Positions 41,477 to 49,675 of a stretch of 64,000 bases of DNA are shown in pieces. The stretch comes from Roseomonas indoligenes (GTDB lineage Bacteria > Pseudomonadota > Alphaproteobacteria > Acetobacterales > Acetobacteraceae). The DNA is taken from the NCBI RefSeq assembly GCF_017813365.1, contig NZ_JAGIZA010000003.1, positions 186,001 through 250,000 of the forward strand, written 5' to 3'. Positions within the stretch are counted from its first letter, which is position 1. Every line of letters starts with the position of its first letter. A program made the translations under genes and the position numbers. The notes under the pieces were generated by a model. It was not told the DNA's origin. It searched no databases and was given only the letters and a program-made list of their open reading frames with translations.

Positions 41477-42355
41477 ATGGACCTCTCGATCCAGGCCGTG
41501 CCCGAGGCCGACGCCCCACCGCCCTTCCAGCTGATCCGGCCGGCGTTTCAGGCCGCGCCGATCATCCTCGCCTCGCCTCATTCGGGCCGCCACTACCCGG
41601 CCGCCTTCCTGGCGGAGAGCCGGCTGGACCCCGTCGCGCTCCGCCGCTCGGAGGACGGGTTCGTGGAGGAGATTTTCGCCGATGCGCCGCTGCACGGCGT
41701 CCCGCTCCTCGCCGCCACCTTCCCGCGCGTCTACTGCGACGCGAACCGCGAGGCCTGGGAGCTGGACCCCGGCATGTTCGACGGGCCGCTGCCGGATTTC
41801 GTCAACAGCGCCTCACCCCGGGTCGGGGCCGGGCTGGGGACGATCGCCCGGGTGGTCGCGAGCGGGGAGCCCGTCTACCGCCGCCGCCTTTCCTTCGACG
41901 AGGCGGCGGACCGCATCCGCGCGCTGTGGGAGCCCTATCACGCCGCCCTATCCGGGCTGATCGAGGAGACGGTGCGGCGCCACGGCGCCTGCCTGCTGAT
42001 CGACTGCCACTCCATGCCCACCATCCCCGGCGAATCCGGGCGCTCCGCGGACATGATCCTCGGCGACGCGCACGGCACCGCGGCGGCCCCGCGCGCGACG
42101 CGGCTGCTGGAGGAAGCGCTCTCGGCCCTGGGCTACCGGCACCGGCGGAACGATCCCTATGCCGGGGGCTACGTCACCCGGCATTACGGCCGCCCGAGGG
42201 AGGGCGTGCACGTGATCCAGTTGGAGATGGCCCGCAGCCTGTACATGGACGAGCGGCGGATCCAGCGGCTGCCAGGCCTCGCCACGCTGCGGGCCGACAT
42301 GGACCGGATGCTGGCGCGGCTGGTGGCGGAGGACTGGTCCTTCCTTCGGCCCTGA
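41477..42355 (+). CDS. N-formylglutamate amidohydrolase family protein
   Basis: A 292-residue zinc amidohydrolase of the HutG-type N-formylglutamate deformylase family. Metal-ligand and active-site candidates are in ASPHSGRHYPAAF near residues 32-44, LRRSEDGFVEEIF near 54-66 and LLIDCHSMP near 172-180; GGYVTRHYGRPREGVHVIQLE near 228-248 closes the site. No histidine-utilisation genes adjoin, so a role in histidine breakdown is not proven; other N-formyl or N-acyl amino acids are possible. Preceded by a 151-base gap from tRNA-Val and followed, convergently, by the candidate small RNA. Confidence 0.88.
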   Translation: MDLSIQAVPEADAPPPFQLIRPAFQAAPIILASPHSGRHYPAAFLAESRLDPVALRRSEDGFVEEIFADAPLHGVPLLAATFPRVYCDANREAWELDPGMFDGPLPDFVNSASPRVGAGLGTIARVVASGEPVYRRRLSFDEAADRIRALWEPYHAALSGLIEETVRRHGACLLIDCHSMPTIPGESGRSADMILGDAHGTAAAPRATRLLEEALSALGYRHRRNDPYAGGYVTRHYGRPREGVHVIQLEMARSLYMDERRIQRLPGLATLRADMDRMLARLVAEDWSFLRP

Positions 42356-42389
42356 TCCCCGTCCGTTCCCGTTGGCCAGACGCGCGGGC

Positions 42390-42418
42390 AAAAAAAAGGC
42401 GGTGCCAGAGGCACCGCC
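42390..42418 (-). terminator. Intrinsic terminator of the candidate small RNA
   Basis: GGCGGTGCC-TCT-GGCACCGCC (42418-42398 on the minus strand) is a perfect nine-base stem with a three-base loop, followed by eight T residues (42397-42390). This is the best rho-independent terminator in the window. It is oriented for minus-strand transcription, although no minus-strand protein gene ends here, which is the main reason to suspect a small RNA. On the plus strand it lacks a T-run, so it would serve the preceding amidohydrolase gene poorly. Confidence 0.9.
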
Positions 42419-42476
42419 GAGTTTAGGGAGGAAACGTCCAAGAAAGACAACAACGCGACAACATCGCGTTGCTGCG
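42390..42476 (-). ncRNA. Candidate trans-acting small RNA with anti-Shine-Dalgarno motif
   Basis: Read on the minus strand this spacer has all parts of a bacterial small RNA of about 87 bases. A promoter-like pair TTGCGC (42511-42506) and TAGTTT (42488-42483) is spaced 17. The transcript would begin near 42476, form a hairpin CAACGCGA-UGUUG-UCGCGUUG (42471-42451), continue through an unpaired pyrimidine-rich stretch containing ACGUUUCCUCCC, and end with a perfect nine-base GC stem and eight U. The unpaired stretch is complementary to AGGAAACG ribosome sites, including those of dapA and the Bug gene at 1967-2956. No open frame fits. It resembles alphaproteobacterial anti-SD regulators such as AbcR in design; homology is not claimed. 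Confidence 0.65.
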
Positions 42477-42593
42477 GTGCAAAAACTAATCATTGGGGCG
42501 GGTCCGCGCAACCCCTTTTCCGCATCGCAGCATCACGGAAATGCGATGGCTGGTTTGCACCAACGATGGCATGCGGATTGAGCAGAGGGGGCC

Positions 42594-43379
42594 ATGCGCC
42601 TTCTCTCCCTTATCCTCATCCTGCTGCCCGGCCTGGCCCTGGCCCAGCCTTCCTCGACCTTGCTGTGCCGGGCCGCCATCGCCTCTGCGGAGCGGGAATA
42701 CGGGCTTCCCGCAGGCCTTCTCGCCGCCATCGGCCGGGTCGAATCGGGCCGCCGCGATCCGATCACCGGCGAGAACGGCCCCTGGCCCTGGACCATGAAC
42801 GCGGAAGGCACCGGCAAATTCTTCTCCTCCAAGGCGGAAGCGGTTGCCGAGGTGCGGCAGCTTCGTGCCGGGGGGATGCGGCTGATCGACATCGGCTGCA
42901 TGCAGATCAACCTGCACCACCACCCCGACGCTTTCGCTTCCATTGAGGACGGCTTCGACCCCCTGACGAATGCCCGCTACGCCGCGCGCTTCCTCAAGGG
43001 GCTGCAGGCCACGAGCGGCGACTGGATGGTCGCGGCGGGCCACTACCACAGTCAGACTCCCGCCCGCGCCGAAGCCTATCGTGCCCAGGTGGCGCTGCGA
43101 CTGCCGGAGGAGCAACGGCAGGCCGGTGGCGCCCCCGCTTGGCAACCCGGCTGGTCGAACCAGCCCGCCGGGCCCCGCTTCCCCGTCGCCGTGGCGGCCA
43201 CGCCCGGCATGAGCATCCGTGCTGCCCCGCCGCCGACGATCATGCGTACCGCAAGTCCCGCCGCGTCCGAATCCGGCGAGCGTGGGCGAGGGCTGGACGC
43301 CTACCGAGCCATGGCCATCCCGCTGGCCAGCCGCGCGCCGGCAATGCTGGTGCGCGGCTGGCCGGCGGCGGGGGGCTGA
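42594..43379 (+). CDS. Small secreted lytic transglycosylase (SLT domain)
   Basis: A 261-residue exported protein with a signal peptide (RLLSLILILLPGLALAQ) and a C70-type SLT domain at about residues 25-165. The catalytic glutamate is in IGRVESGRRDP near 50, and DIGCMQINLHHHP near 100-112 is the substrate-lining GxMQ-type motif. The last 90 residues are low-complexity proline/alanine-rich. Proteins of this size often open the cell wall for secretion systems or flagella, but no such genes are nearby. The ATG follows AGGGGG. The preceding 238-base spacer holds the candidate small RNA on the other strand. Confidence 0.9.
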   Translation: MRLLSLILILLPGLALAQPSSTLLCRAAIASAEREYGLPAGLLAAIGRVESGRRDPITGENGPWPWTMNAEGTGKFFSSKAEAVAEVRQLRAGGMRLIDIGCMQINLHHHPDAFASIEDGFDPLTNARYAARFLKGLQATSGDWMVAAGHYHSQTPARAEAYRAQVALRLPEEQRQAGGAPAWQPGWSNQPAGPRFPVAVAATPGMSIRAAPPPTIMRTASPAASESGERGRGLDAYRAMAIPLASRAPAMLVRGWPAAGG

Positions 43380-43386
43380 ACGGTCT

Positions 43387-44304
43387 TCAGCGCGCGACGA
43401 CCGCCTCCATGGATGGCGCGGCGTCGCGCACCACCGCCGCGAGCGCCTCCAGCGCGGCCGCGCGCGGGTCGGAGGCGCGGACCAGCAGCACCACCTCGCG
43501 GCCCACTCCGGCAGGAAGCGGCTCGTACTCCACCAGCCCCTCCACCGGACCGAGCGCGGCGGCGGCCATCGCCGGCATCAGGGAGGTCCCCTCCCCCGCC
43601 GCCACCATGTGGCGCAGCATGTCCAGCCCCGTCGCGTGCCGGAGGCCTGGGGGAGCCCCGATCCCGCAGGCCGCCAGCGCCTGGTCCCGCAGGCAGTGGC
43701 CCTCCTCCAGCAGCAGCAGTTCCCCTTCGCCGGGGAGGCATGCCGGCTCCCGGGCGGGCTGCCCTGGCGCCCGCATCAGCAGGAAGGGCTCCAGGAAGAG
43801 CGGCAGGGCCCGCAGCGCCGGGTCCGCAGGGCCGGCGCAGCAGAGCGCCGCGTCCAGCGTACCCGCCTTGAGCGCGTCCCGCAGTTCGGCGGTGCGGGCC
43901 TCGCTGAGCACGGGGCGCATGGGGGGGAAAGCCTCGCGTAGCGGGCGCAGGATCCGCGGCAGAAGATAAGGGCCGAGGGTCGGGATCGCGCCGAGGCGGA
44001 AGGGGCCGGCCAGCGGCGCCTCCCCGGCCCGCGCGGCCATGAGCAGGGCCCGGGCCTCCCGCACCACCACGGCGGCGCGGGCCAGCACCACCTCCCCGCG
44101 CGCCGTGACCAGGACACGGCCGGGCAGGCGCTCGAAGACCGGGAGGTTGAGAAGGGCCTCCAGCTTGCGGACCTGTGCGGAGAGGGCGGGCTGGGACACG
44201 CCGCAGCTTTCCGCCGCACGGCCGAAGTGGCGGTGTTCGGCCACCGCGAGAAGATATTCGAGATCGCGAAGGGAGAGGCCGGCCAAGGACATGGGCCACT
44301 GCAT
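43387..44304 (-). CDS. oxyR: LysR-family peroxide sensor OxyR
   Basis: A 305-residue LysR regulator. The helix-turn-helix is at residues about 22-60 (HFGRAAESCGVSQPALSAQV). The redox cysteines are C204 and C213 in GHCLRDQALAAC, nine residues apart as C199/C208 of E. coli OxyR, within the matching LLLEEGHCLRDQA context, so peroxide sensing is well supported. Two starts are possible, 44304 and 44292. A near-perfect 18-base palindrome lies just upstream at 44314-44331. No catalase or ahpC gene is adjacent; the divergent side carries a possible 47-codon gene and a P450. Confidence 0.93.
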   Translation of the reverse strand: MQWPMSLAGLSLRDLEYLLAVAEHRHFGRAAESCGVSQPALSAQVRKLEALLNLPVFERLPGRVLVTARGEVVLARAAVVVREARALLMAARAGEAPLAGPFRLGAIPTLGPYLLPRILRPLREAFPPMRPVLSEARTAELRDALKAGTLDAALCCAGPADPALRALPLFLEPFLLMRAPGQPAREPACLPGEGELLLLEEGHCLRDQALAACGIGAPPGLRHATGLDMLRHMVAAGEGTSLMPAMAAAALGPVEGLVEYEPLPAGVGREVVLLVRASDPRAAALEALAAVVRDAAPSMEAVVAR

Positions 44305-44313
44305 AAAGGATCT

Positions 44314-44331
44314 CTATTGAGATCTGAATAG
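44314..44331. promoter_or_regulatory. OxyR-type operator palindrome
   Basis: CTATTGAGATCTGAATAG is palindromic except at one symmetric position pair. It contains the TATT/AATA half-sites and T-N11-A spacing expected of LysR-type operators, with CTAT and ATAG blocks recalling OxyR sites. It lies 10 bases upstream of the first possible oxyR start and about 70 bases upstream of a small plus-strand open frame. I infer autoregulation and possible control of the divergent genes. Confidence 0.6.
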
Positions 44332-44401
44332 AACGGTCTTGGTCATTATCGCCTTCCGGCGCGATTTCCTCCCCGGACAGGATGCGGAAGCGAGGACCGA
44401 T

Positions 44402-44545
44402 ATGACGAAAGCCATCGATGAGGCGCCGCGCCCAACGGCGCTCCGCACCAGCAAAGGCCGGCGAGCCATGACGCCCGCCGGGCGAGCTGCGCTCCGTCTC
44501 TTGATCCAACTCGTCGCACGGCGTGCCGGCAATGAACCGGCCTGA
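44402..44545 (+). CDS. Possible 47-residue basic protein
   Basis: An ATG with GAGGA five bases upstream opens a 47-codon frame ending 36 bases before the next gene region. The predicted peptide is basic (many Arg/Lys) with one amphipathic helix, AALRLLIQLVARRAG. It lies divergent from oxyR across the palindrome. No family is recognised. Codon use is less GC-biased than in flanking genes, which argues against it; the ribosome site and position argue for it. The rest of the 326-base spacer 44305-44630 shows nothing else. Confidence 0.35.
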   Translation: MTKAIDEAPRPTALRTSKGRRAMTPAGRAALRLLIQLVARRAGNEPA

Positions 44546-44630
44546 CACGGCAGCCTAACCGGGGATAGGGCGAGAAACCCCGCCCAAGCCTATGGCGCTG
44601 GCCTGCGGTCGTAACAGCGGGAATGGGTGC

Positions 44631-45956
44631 ATGTCAGCGTCACGGGCCTCCGCCCGCCTCTCCCTTCCCCGTGCCAGCCTACGGGAGACCTTCGCCTTCC
44701 TCTCCGGCGTCGTACTCCCGCTTCTCGGCAAGGGGGTGATCCTGCGCCGCCCGCCGGCAGTGGCCCTGGCCCAGCGGCTGAATCTCGACAAGCGCGCCCT
44801 TCGCATTGTGCAGCGCCTGCGCGACCGGCACGGCCCCGGTCCGCTGCTGCTGCCCGTGCCGTTACACCCCTACGCCCTGATCCTTTCCGCCGAGCACGCG
44901 GCGCGCATCCTGGCGGCCTCCCCCACCCCCTTCACCCCGGCAAGCGACGAGAAGCGCGCGGCCCTCAACCATTTCGAGCCGCACGGCGTCCTGATCTCCG
45001 GCGAGCGGGAACGCGCCCTGCGCCGCCCCTTCAACGAGGCGGTTCTGGAAACGCCCAACCCCCTGCACCACCTCGCGCCCCGTTTCCTGGCCGTGGTGGA
45101 AGAGGAGGCGCCCGCCCTGGCGAAGGAGGCGGAGGCGGCCGGCAAACTGGACTGGGACAGCTTCGCCATGGCCTGGTGGCGGATGGCGCGCCGCGTGATG
45201 TTCGGCGACGAGGCGCGAGACGATCATGCGCTGACGGACATGCTCTCCCGTCTGCGCGCCGACGCGAACTGGGCCTTCCTGTTCCCGCGCCGCCGACGCC
45301 TCCGCCGCCGCTTCGATGAGCGGCTCGGGGTGCATCTTGTCCGCGCTGAGCCGGGCAGCATCGCCGAGGTGATGGCGCGCATGCCGGCGCGGCCCGGAAC
45401 GGATCCGCTGCATCAGGTGCCGCAGTGGCTCTTCGCGCTGGACGGCCCGGCGCGCGCCACCTTCCGCACCCTCGCCCTGCTCGGCACCCACCCGGCGCAG
45501 CGCGCCCGGGCCATGGAGGAGATCGCGTCCGGCGGGCCGGAGCTGCCCTACCTGCGCGCCTGCCTTCTGGACACGCTGCGCCTCTGGCCCACCACGCCCG
45601 TCATTCTCCGCCAGGCAACCGAGGACGTGGATTGGGAGGACCGAACGATCGCCCGCGGCACGGGAATCATCATCTACGCCCCCTTCCTGCACCGCGACGC
45701 CGAGCGCCTGCCCCAGGCCGACCGCTTCGCGCCCGATCCCTGGCTGGAGGGCACGCCGGAGCGGGCGGGGTTGGTGCCCTTCAGCGACGGCCCGGCGCGC
45801 TGCCCCGGGCGGCATCTCTCGCTGATGCTCTCAAGCGCCATGCTGGCCGCATTGCTGCGTCGGGGCTTCGTCCCGAAAGGGCTGGAGGGGATCGGCCCGG
45901 ACCGGCCACTCCCCGCGACGCTCAGCGCCTACGGCCTGCGCTTCAGCCCGGGGTGA
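44631..45956 (+). CDS. Cytochrome P450, atypical active site
   Basis: A 441-residue P450. The heme-ligand loop is VPFSDGPARCPGRH with cysteine C391 in the FxxGxxxCxG pattern. The K-helix reads DTLR (D314, R317) where nearly all P450s have ExxR. The I-helix region WLFALDGPARATFRTLALL lacks the usual AGxxT acid-alcohol pair used for O2 activation. These features suggest unusual oxygen or peroxide chemistry; the adjacent OxyR gene fits a peroxide theme but may be chance. Start chosen at the ATG with GGGA-rich upstream sequence; an ATG 13 codons earlier lacks a ribosome site. No ferredoxin or reductase gene is adjacent. Confidence 0.9.
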   Translation: MSASRASARLSLPRASLRETFAFLSGVVLPLLGKGVILRRPPAVALAQRLNLDKRALRIVQRLRDRHGPGPLLLPVPLHPYALILSAEHAARILAASPTPFTPASDEKRAALNHFEPHGVLISGERERALRRPFNEAVLETPNPLHHLAPRFLAVVEEEAPALAKEAEAAGKLDWDSFAMAWWRMARRVMFGDEARDDHALTDMLSRLRADANWAFLFPRRRRLRRRFDERLGVHLVRAEPGSIAEVMARMPARPGTDPLHQVPQWLFALDGPARATFRTLALLGTHPAQRARAMEEIASGGPELPYLRACLLDTLRLWPTTPVILRQATEDVDWEDRTIARGTGIIIYAPFLHRDAERLPQADRFAPDPWLEGTPERAGLVPFSDGPARCPGRHLSLMLSSAMLAALLRRGFVPKGLEGIGPDRPLPATLSAYGLRFSPG

Positions 45957-47423
45957 TCAGCGATTCCGCGTCACCAGCCGGCCCGGCTTCTCCCCCGTCG
46001 CGCCTCCGCGCTTGTCCTGACGGGCGGCGACATAGGTCGGCACGCCGTTGCACCACACCTCCTCGATCCCCTCGCTGATCTGCTTGGGATCCTCGAAGGT
46101 CGCGCGGTCGCGCACGGTATGGGGGTCGAAGAGCACGATGTCGGCATAGGCACCCTCGCGCAGCACGCCGCGATCCACCATGCCGAAGGTCTCGGCCGCC
46201 TTGCCCGTCATCTTGTGGACCGCCGTCTCCAGGCTGAAGAGCTTCACGTCCCGCACGTAATGGCCGAGCACGCGCGGGAAGGTGCCCCAGAGGCGGGGAT
46301 GCGGATGCGCGTCGTGCGGGATGCCGTCCGATCCGATGATCGACATGGGATGCGCCATGATCCGGCGCACATCCTCCTCATCCATCTGCCACGTCACCTG
46401 CCCCGCCGGCAGAAGGCGCGCGGCCGCGGACTTGATGTCCGTGTTCCAGCCGCGCGCGATGTCCTTGATGTACTTCCCCGCCATCTCCGGGTGCGGAACG
46501 GACCAGGTGACCATCACCTCCACGTCGTCGCGCAGTTTGTCCGGCATCAGGACGGTGGAGCCGGCGGGATAGGGATAGACGTCGTAGCTCACGGCCTGGG
46601 TGCGCGCGAATTCCGAGATCAGCGGCAGCGTCTGGGTGGAACGCCCGTAGTTCTCGGGCATGGAGCACTTGTGGTGGCTGATATGGACGGAGACGCCGGC
46701 CCGCTTGCCGATCTTCGCGGTCTCCTCGATCGAGCCGAGGATGCGGTCCGCCTCGTCGCGCATATGCGTGCAGTAGAGGCCGCCAAAGGGCCGGATGGCC
46801 TCCGCCACCGCGATCACCTCCTCCGTCGTCGCCTGCGCGTTCGGCGGGTAGTACAGGCCGGTCGAGAAGCCGCTCGCCCCCTCGCCCATGGACTGCTTCA
46901 CCAAGTCGTGCATCCGCGCGATCTCGGCGTCCTTGGCCTGGCGGTACACGTCGTTGTCCATGGTGCGGGCGCGCAGCGTCTGGTGGCCGACGAAGGCGTA
47001 GGTATTTACCTCCGAGCCCTGGGACTTCAGCGCGTGTGCGTAGTCGCCGAAGCTTTCGAAGGTGTACCAGCTCTCGTCACCCAAGAGGTCCAGAGGCGGC
47101 ACGGGTCGCGTGGCGAAGCGCGCCGGCGCCAGGCTGACGCCGCAATTGCCCACCACCACCGTCGTCACGCCCTGGCTCGTCTTGCAGGTCGTGCATTCCG
47201 GGCCGCAGAGAACGGCGCGGTCGTCATGCGTGTGGCTGTCGATGAAGCCGGGTGCCACGGCCTTGCCGGTGGCGATCACCTCCCGGTCCGCCGTGGCGCC
47301 GCCGAGATCACCCACGCCGACGATCCTGTCCCCCCGCAGCCCGATGTCGCCGAGCCGCCGTGGCGCGCCCGTGCCGTCGAAAAGGGTGGCATCGCGGATG
47401 ATCGTGTCGCAGCGCAGGGCCAT
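45957..47423 (-). CDS. N-acyl-D-amino-acid deacylase
   Basis: A 488-residue amidohydrolase-superfamily protein of the D-aminoacylase type, which removes the acyl group from N-acyl-D-amino acids. The metal site HxH is in APGFIDSHTHDDRA near residues 58-71, a bridging cysteine candidate is in PECTTCKTSQGVTTVVVGNCG near 75-95, and later ligands are in CTHMRDEADRI, SVHISHHKC and GSDGIPHDAHPHPRLWG near 365-381. Length is as expected. Convergent with the P450: its stop TCA abuts the P450 TGA to make TGATCA. Confidence 0.92.
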   Translation of the reverse strand: MALRCDTIIRDATLFDGTGAPRRLGDIGLRGDRIVGVGDLGGATADREVIATGKAVAPGFIDSHTHDDRAVLCGPECTTCKTSQGVTTVVVGNCGVSLAPARFATRPVPPLDLLGDESWYTFESFGDYAHALKSQGSEVNTYAFVGHQTLRARTMDNDVYRQAKDAEIARMHDLVKQSMGEGASGFSTGLYYPPNAQATTEEVIAVAEAIRPFGGLYCTHMRDEADRILGSIEETAKIGKRAGVSVHISHHKCSMPENYGRSTQTLPLISEFARTQAVSYDVYPYPAGSTVLMPDKLRDDVEVMVTWSVPHPEMAGKYIKDIARGWNTDIKSAAARLLPAGQVTWQMDEEDVRRIMAHPMSIIGSDGIPHDAHPHPRLWGTFPRVLGHYVRDVKLFSLETAVHKMTGKAAETFGMVDRGVLREGAYADIVLFDPHTVRDRATFEDPKQISEGIEEVWCNGVPTYVAARQDKRGGATGEKPGRLVTRNR

Positions 47424-47499
47424 CAGGGGAAACTGTCCTGTCCGGTAGAACGGCGGCGATCATGATCCCCCGCGAAAGCTTTATCCAGAGGCGCTGGCC

Positions 47500-48087
47500 G
47501 TGCCCCGCCACACGGCCCACCCTGCCGGCATGACGGACGAGGCACAGCAGAAGGCGGCCGAGCTGACCGGGCGCATCGACCGCCTGGGCGGGCGGCTGGC
47601 CCGGATGCGCAAAGCCCTTCCGGCGAATGACAGGCTGCGGGGCGGTCTGCGGCAGGCCGTGCTCACCGCCATCGCGGCGACGATCGCCTACCTGCCCACC
47701 CAGGCGCTCGGCCTGCGGGAGGGATTCTGGGGCGCCATCACCGCCATCGCCGTGGTGCAGAACGAGTGGGGCGCGGCGCGCGGCGCGGGGCGGGACCAGT
47801 TCCTCGGCGCCACCATCGGCGGGATCGTGGGCGTGGCCGTCGTGCTGACCTTGGGGCAGGCCTACCTGTGCTACCTGGTCGCCATCGTGCTCGCCGTTCT
47901 CGTCTGCTGGGTGGCGAACCTCGCTTCGGCGAGCCGACTGGCGGCCATCACGGCGACCATCATCCTGCTGGTGCCGCACACCGGCACGCCGCAGCACATG
48001 CTCTTCTCCCGCGTGAGCGAGGTTGGCTGGGGCGCGCTGGTCGCGCTGACCCTGGTCTGGGCGGAGGCATGGCTGAAGAAGCGATAG
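47500..48087 (+). CDS. FUSC/aromatic acid exporter-like membrane protein, short form
   Basis: A 195-residue inner-membrane protein corresponding to one FUSC-type hydrophobic half-domain. After a polar 50-residue N-terminus come about five hydrophobic segments, starting LRQAVLTAIAATIAYLPTQ, then EGFWGAITAIAVVQNEWGAARGAG, which is the conserved FUSC loop, FLGATIGGIVGVAVVL and ATIILLVPHTG. It lacks the cytoplasmic domain of full-size exporters. The GTG start has GAGG eight bases upstream; an ATG ten codons later has none. Function probably export of organic acids or stress-related; unproven. Confidence 0.85.
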   Translation: MPRHTAHPAGMTDEAQQKAAELTGRIDRLGGRLARMRKALPANDRLRGGLRQAVLTAIAATIAYLPTQALGLREGFWGAITAIAVVQNEWGAARGAGRDQFLGATIGGIVGVAVVLTLGQAYLCYLVAIVLAVLVCWVANLASASRLAAITATIILLVPHTGTPQHMLFSRVSEVGWGALVALTLVWAEAWLKKR

Positions 48088-48183
48088 GCGGGGCGCGGCA
48101 ACCCCGCATCGACGAAGGTCGTTCCCGCCGGTACCACCCGGCCAGGACACCCCTATGCCCTCCTCCCGCCCCGGCACCGCCGG

Positions 48184-49194
48184 ATGACGCCCGCCGAGGC
48201 ACGCGCCGCCTTCGAGATCGCACTGCGGAGCTTCGACGCGTCTCGCCCGCCGCTCATCCTCTGCCATCATGACGCGGACGGCTTGGCCGCCGGTGCCATC
48301 CTCGCCCGCGCCCTGCCGGGCGCGGGAACGCGGGTGATCGGACGCGGCGAGGGCGCCTGGACGGAGGAGACCGCGGCGGAGGTCCGGGCGCGGGACCCGG
48401 GCGGGCTGCTCGTCACCGATCTCGGCACGCGGGCGGATGCCGTGGTGCCCGGCCTGCCCACCGCCGTGCTCGACCACCATGTGCCGATCAAGGCCCAGGC
48501 CGCGGAGGGCGTGACGGTCATCGCCGGCCACGACACGGATCCGCAGCCCTGCTCCGCCCTCATCGCCCACTGGTGCGCGGGCGGCGAGGACCCCTGGCTC
48601 GCCGCTATCGGCATCCTCGGCGATTTCGGCGACAAGGCGCCCTTCCCCGAGCTGGCAGAAGCCCGCAAGCGCCACGGGATCGGCGTGCTGAAGGAAGCGG
48701 TGGCTTTGCTGAACGCGCCCCGCCGCGCCTCCTCCGGCGATGCCTCCCCTGCCCTGGCGCTGCTGCTGCGCGCCAATGGGCCGCGCGAGGTGATCGACGG
48801 ATCCCAGCCCGAGGCCGCCGTCCTGGCCGCGGCGCGGGACGAAGTGCGCGCGGCCCTCGATGCCGCCCGCCGCGTGCCGCCGAAGGTGGTGGGCGATGTC
48901 GCGCTGATCCGCATCCACACGCCCTGCCAGGTGCACCCGCTGGTCGCGCAGTCCTGGGTCTCCCGCCTGCGCGGGAAGGTCGTGATCTGCGCCAATACCG
49001 GCTACCGGGAGGGCTGGGTCCACTTCGCAGCCCGTTCCTCCGACGGTCGCGATCTCATCGCCTTCCTTCGGGAGCGGGCTCCGGAAGGCGCGGGCGAGAA
49101 CTTTGCCCAGGGACATGCCCGCGCCACCGGCGGGATGCTGCAATTGGGTGCCTGGGACGACTTCCTGGGCCGCCTCGGCTACCCACCCGGCTAG
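48184..49194 (+). CDS. DHH-family phosphoesterase, RecJ-like
   Basis: A 336-residue single-gene DHH/DHHA1 phosphoesterase. Motif I is LILCHHDADGLAAGA (residues 24-38), the DHH motif itself is VLDHHVPI near 97-104, and a C-terminal DHHA1-type segment has GKVVICANTGYREGWVHFAARS near 265-286 and ARATGGMLQLG near 312. The HxDxDG arrangement is that of RecJ nucleases and related archaeal-type enzymes rather than of c-di-AMP phosphodiesterases. Substrate (single-stranded DNA, nanoRNA or cyclic dinucleotide) is undetermined. Stop codon shares CTAG with the convergent yaiI-like gene. Confidence 0.88.
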   Translation: MTPAEARAAFEIALRSFDASRPPLILCHHDADGLAAGAILARALPGAGTRVIGRGEGAWTEETAAEVRARDPGGLLVTDLGTRADAVVPGLPTAVLDHHVPIKAQAAEGVTVIAGHDTDPQPCSALIAHWCAGGEDPWLAAIGILGDFGDKAPFPELAEARKRHGIGVLKEAVALLNAPRRASSGDASPALALLLRANGPREVIDGSQPEAAVLAAARDEVRAALDAARRVPPKVVGDVALIRIHTPCQVHPLVAQSWVSRLRGKVVICANTGYREGWVHFAARSSDGRDLIAFLRERAPEGAGENFAQGHARATGGMLQLGAWDDFLGRLGYPPG

Positions 49195-49658
49195 AACCCG
49201 CCGGGCGGGATGCGAAAGGTCGGCGGCGCGGGCCGGGACGCCGCCGCCACCGCGGCATCCAGCGCCACCAGGAAGCGCTGCCGGTCCGCCCCGGTGAAGG
49301 CGGCGTTCCGCGTCTCCATCCCCGTCTCCCGCATGTGGCGGGAGATCTCGCGGCCGGCCAGCGCGCCACCGATATTCGCTTCCGTCCAGGCATGGCCACG
49401 CGGCGAGACGGAGAGCGCCTTCTTGGCCAGGCAGCGTGCCGCGAGCGGAATGTCCGCCGTCACGCAGATGTCGTTCGGCCCGATCGCCTCCACGATCCAG
49501 TCATCGGCCGCGTCAGCCCCCTCCTCCACAATCACGCGGCGGACGCCATCGGGCAGGCGCACGCCGCGCGAACCGTTGGACACGACGGTGACGGGCAGCG
49601 AGAGCCGCAGCGCCACTCGGAAGACCTCATCGCGGACGGGGCAGGCATCCCCGTCCAC
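49191..49658 (-). CDS. YaiI/YqxD family protein (UPF0178)
   Basis: A 155-residue PIN-like-fold protein of the YaiI/YqxD family, function unknown. Family marks are DGDACPVRDEVFRVA at the N-terminus, VTADIPLAARCLAKKA near 88-103, SPRGHAWTEANIG near 105-117, and TGADRQRFLVALDAA near 133-147. The GTG start given here cuts off the usual MxIYVDADACP beginning: upstream codons encode HIY in the same frame but no ATG, GTG or TTG precedes them, so the true start may be a rare codon (CTG or ACG). It follows the hydantoinase B gene by 17 bases and is likely in that operon. Confidence 0.85.
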   Translation of the reverse strand: MDGDACPVRDEVFRVALRLSLPVTVVSNGSRGVRLPDGVRRVIVEEGADAADDWIVEAIGPNDICVTADIPLAARCLAKKALSVSPRGHAWTEANIGGALAGREISRHMRETGMETRNAAFTGADRQRFLVALDAAVAAASRPAPPTFRIPPGGF

Positions 49659-49675
49659 GTAGATATGGGGCGTGC

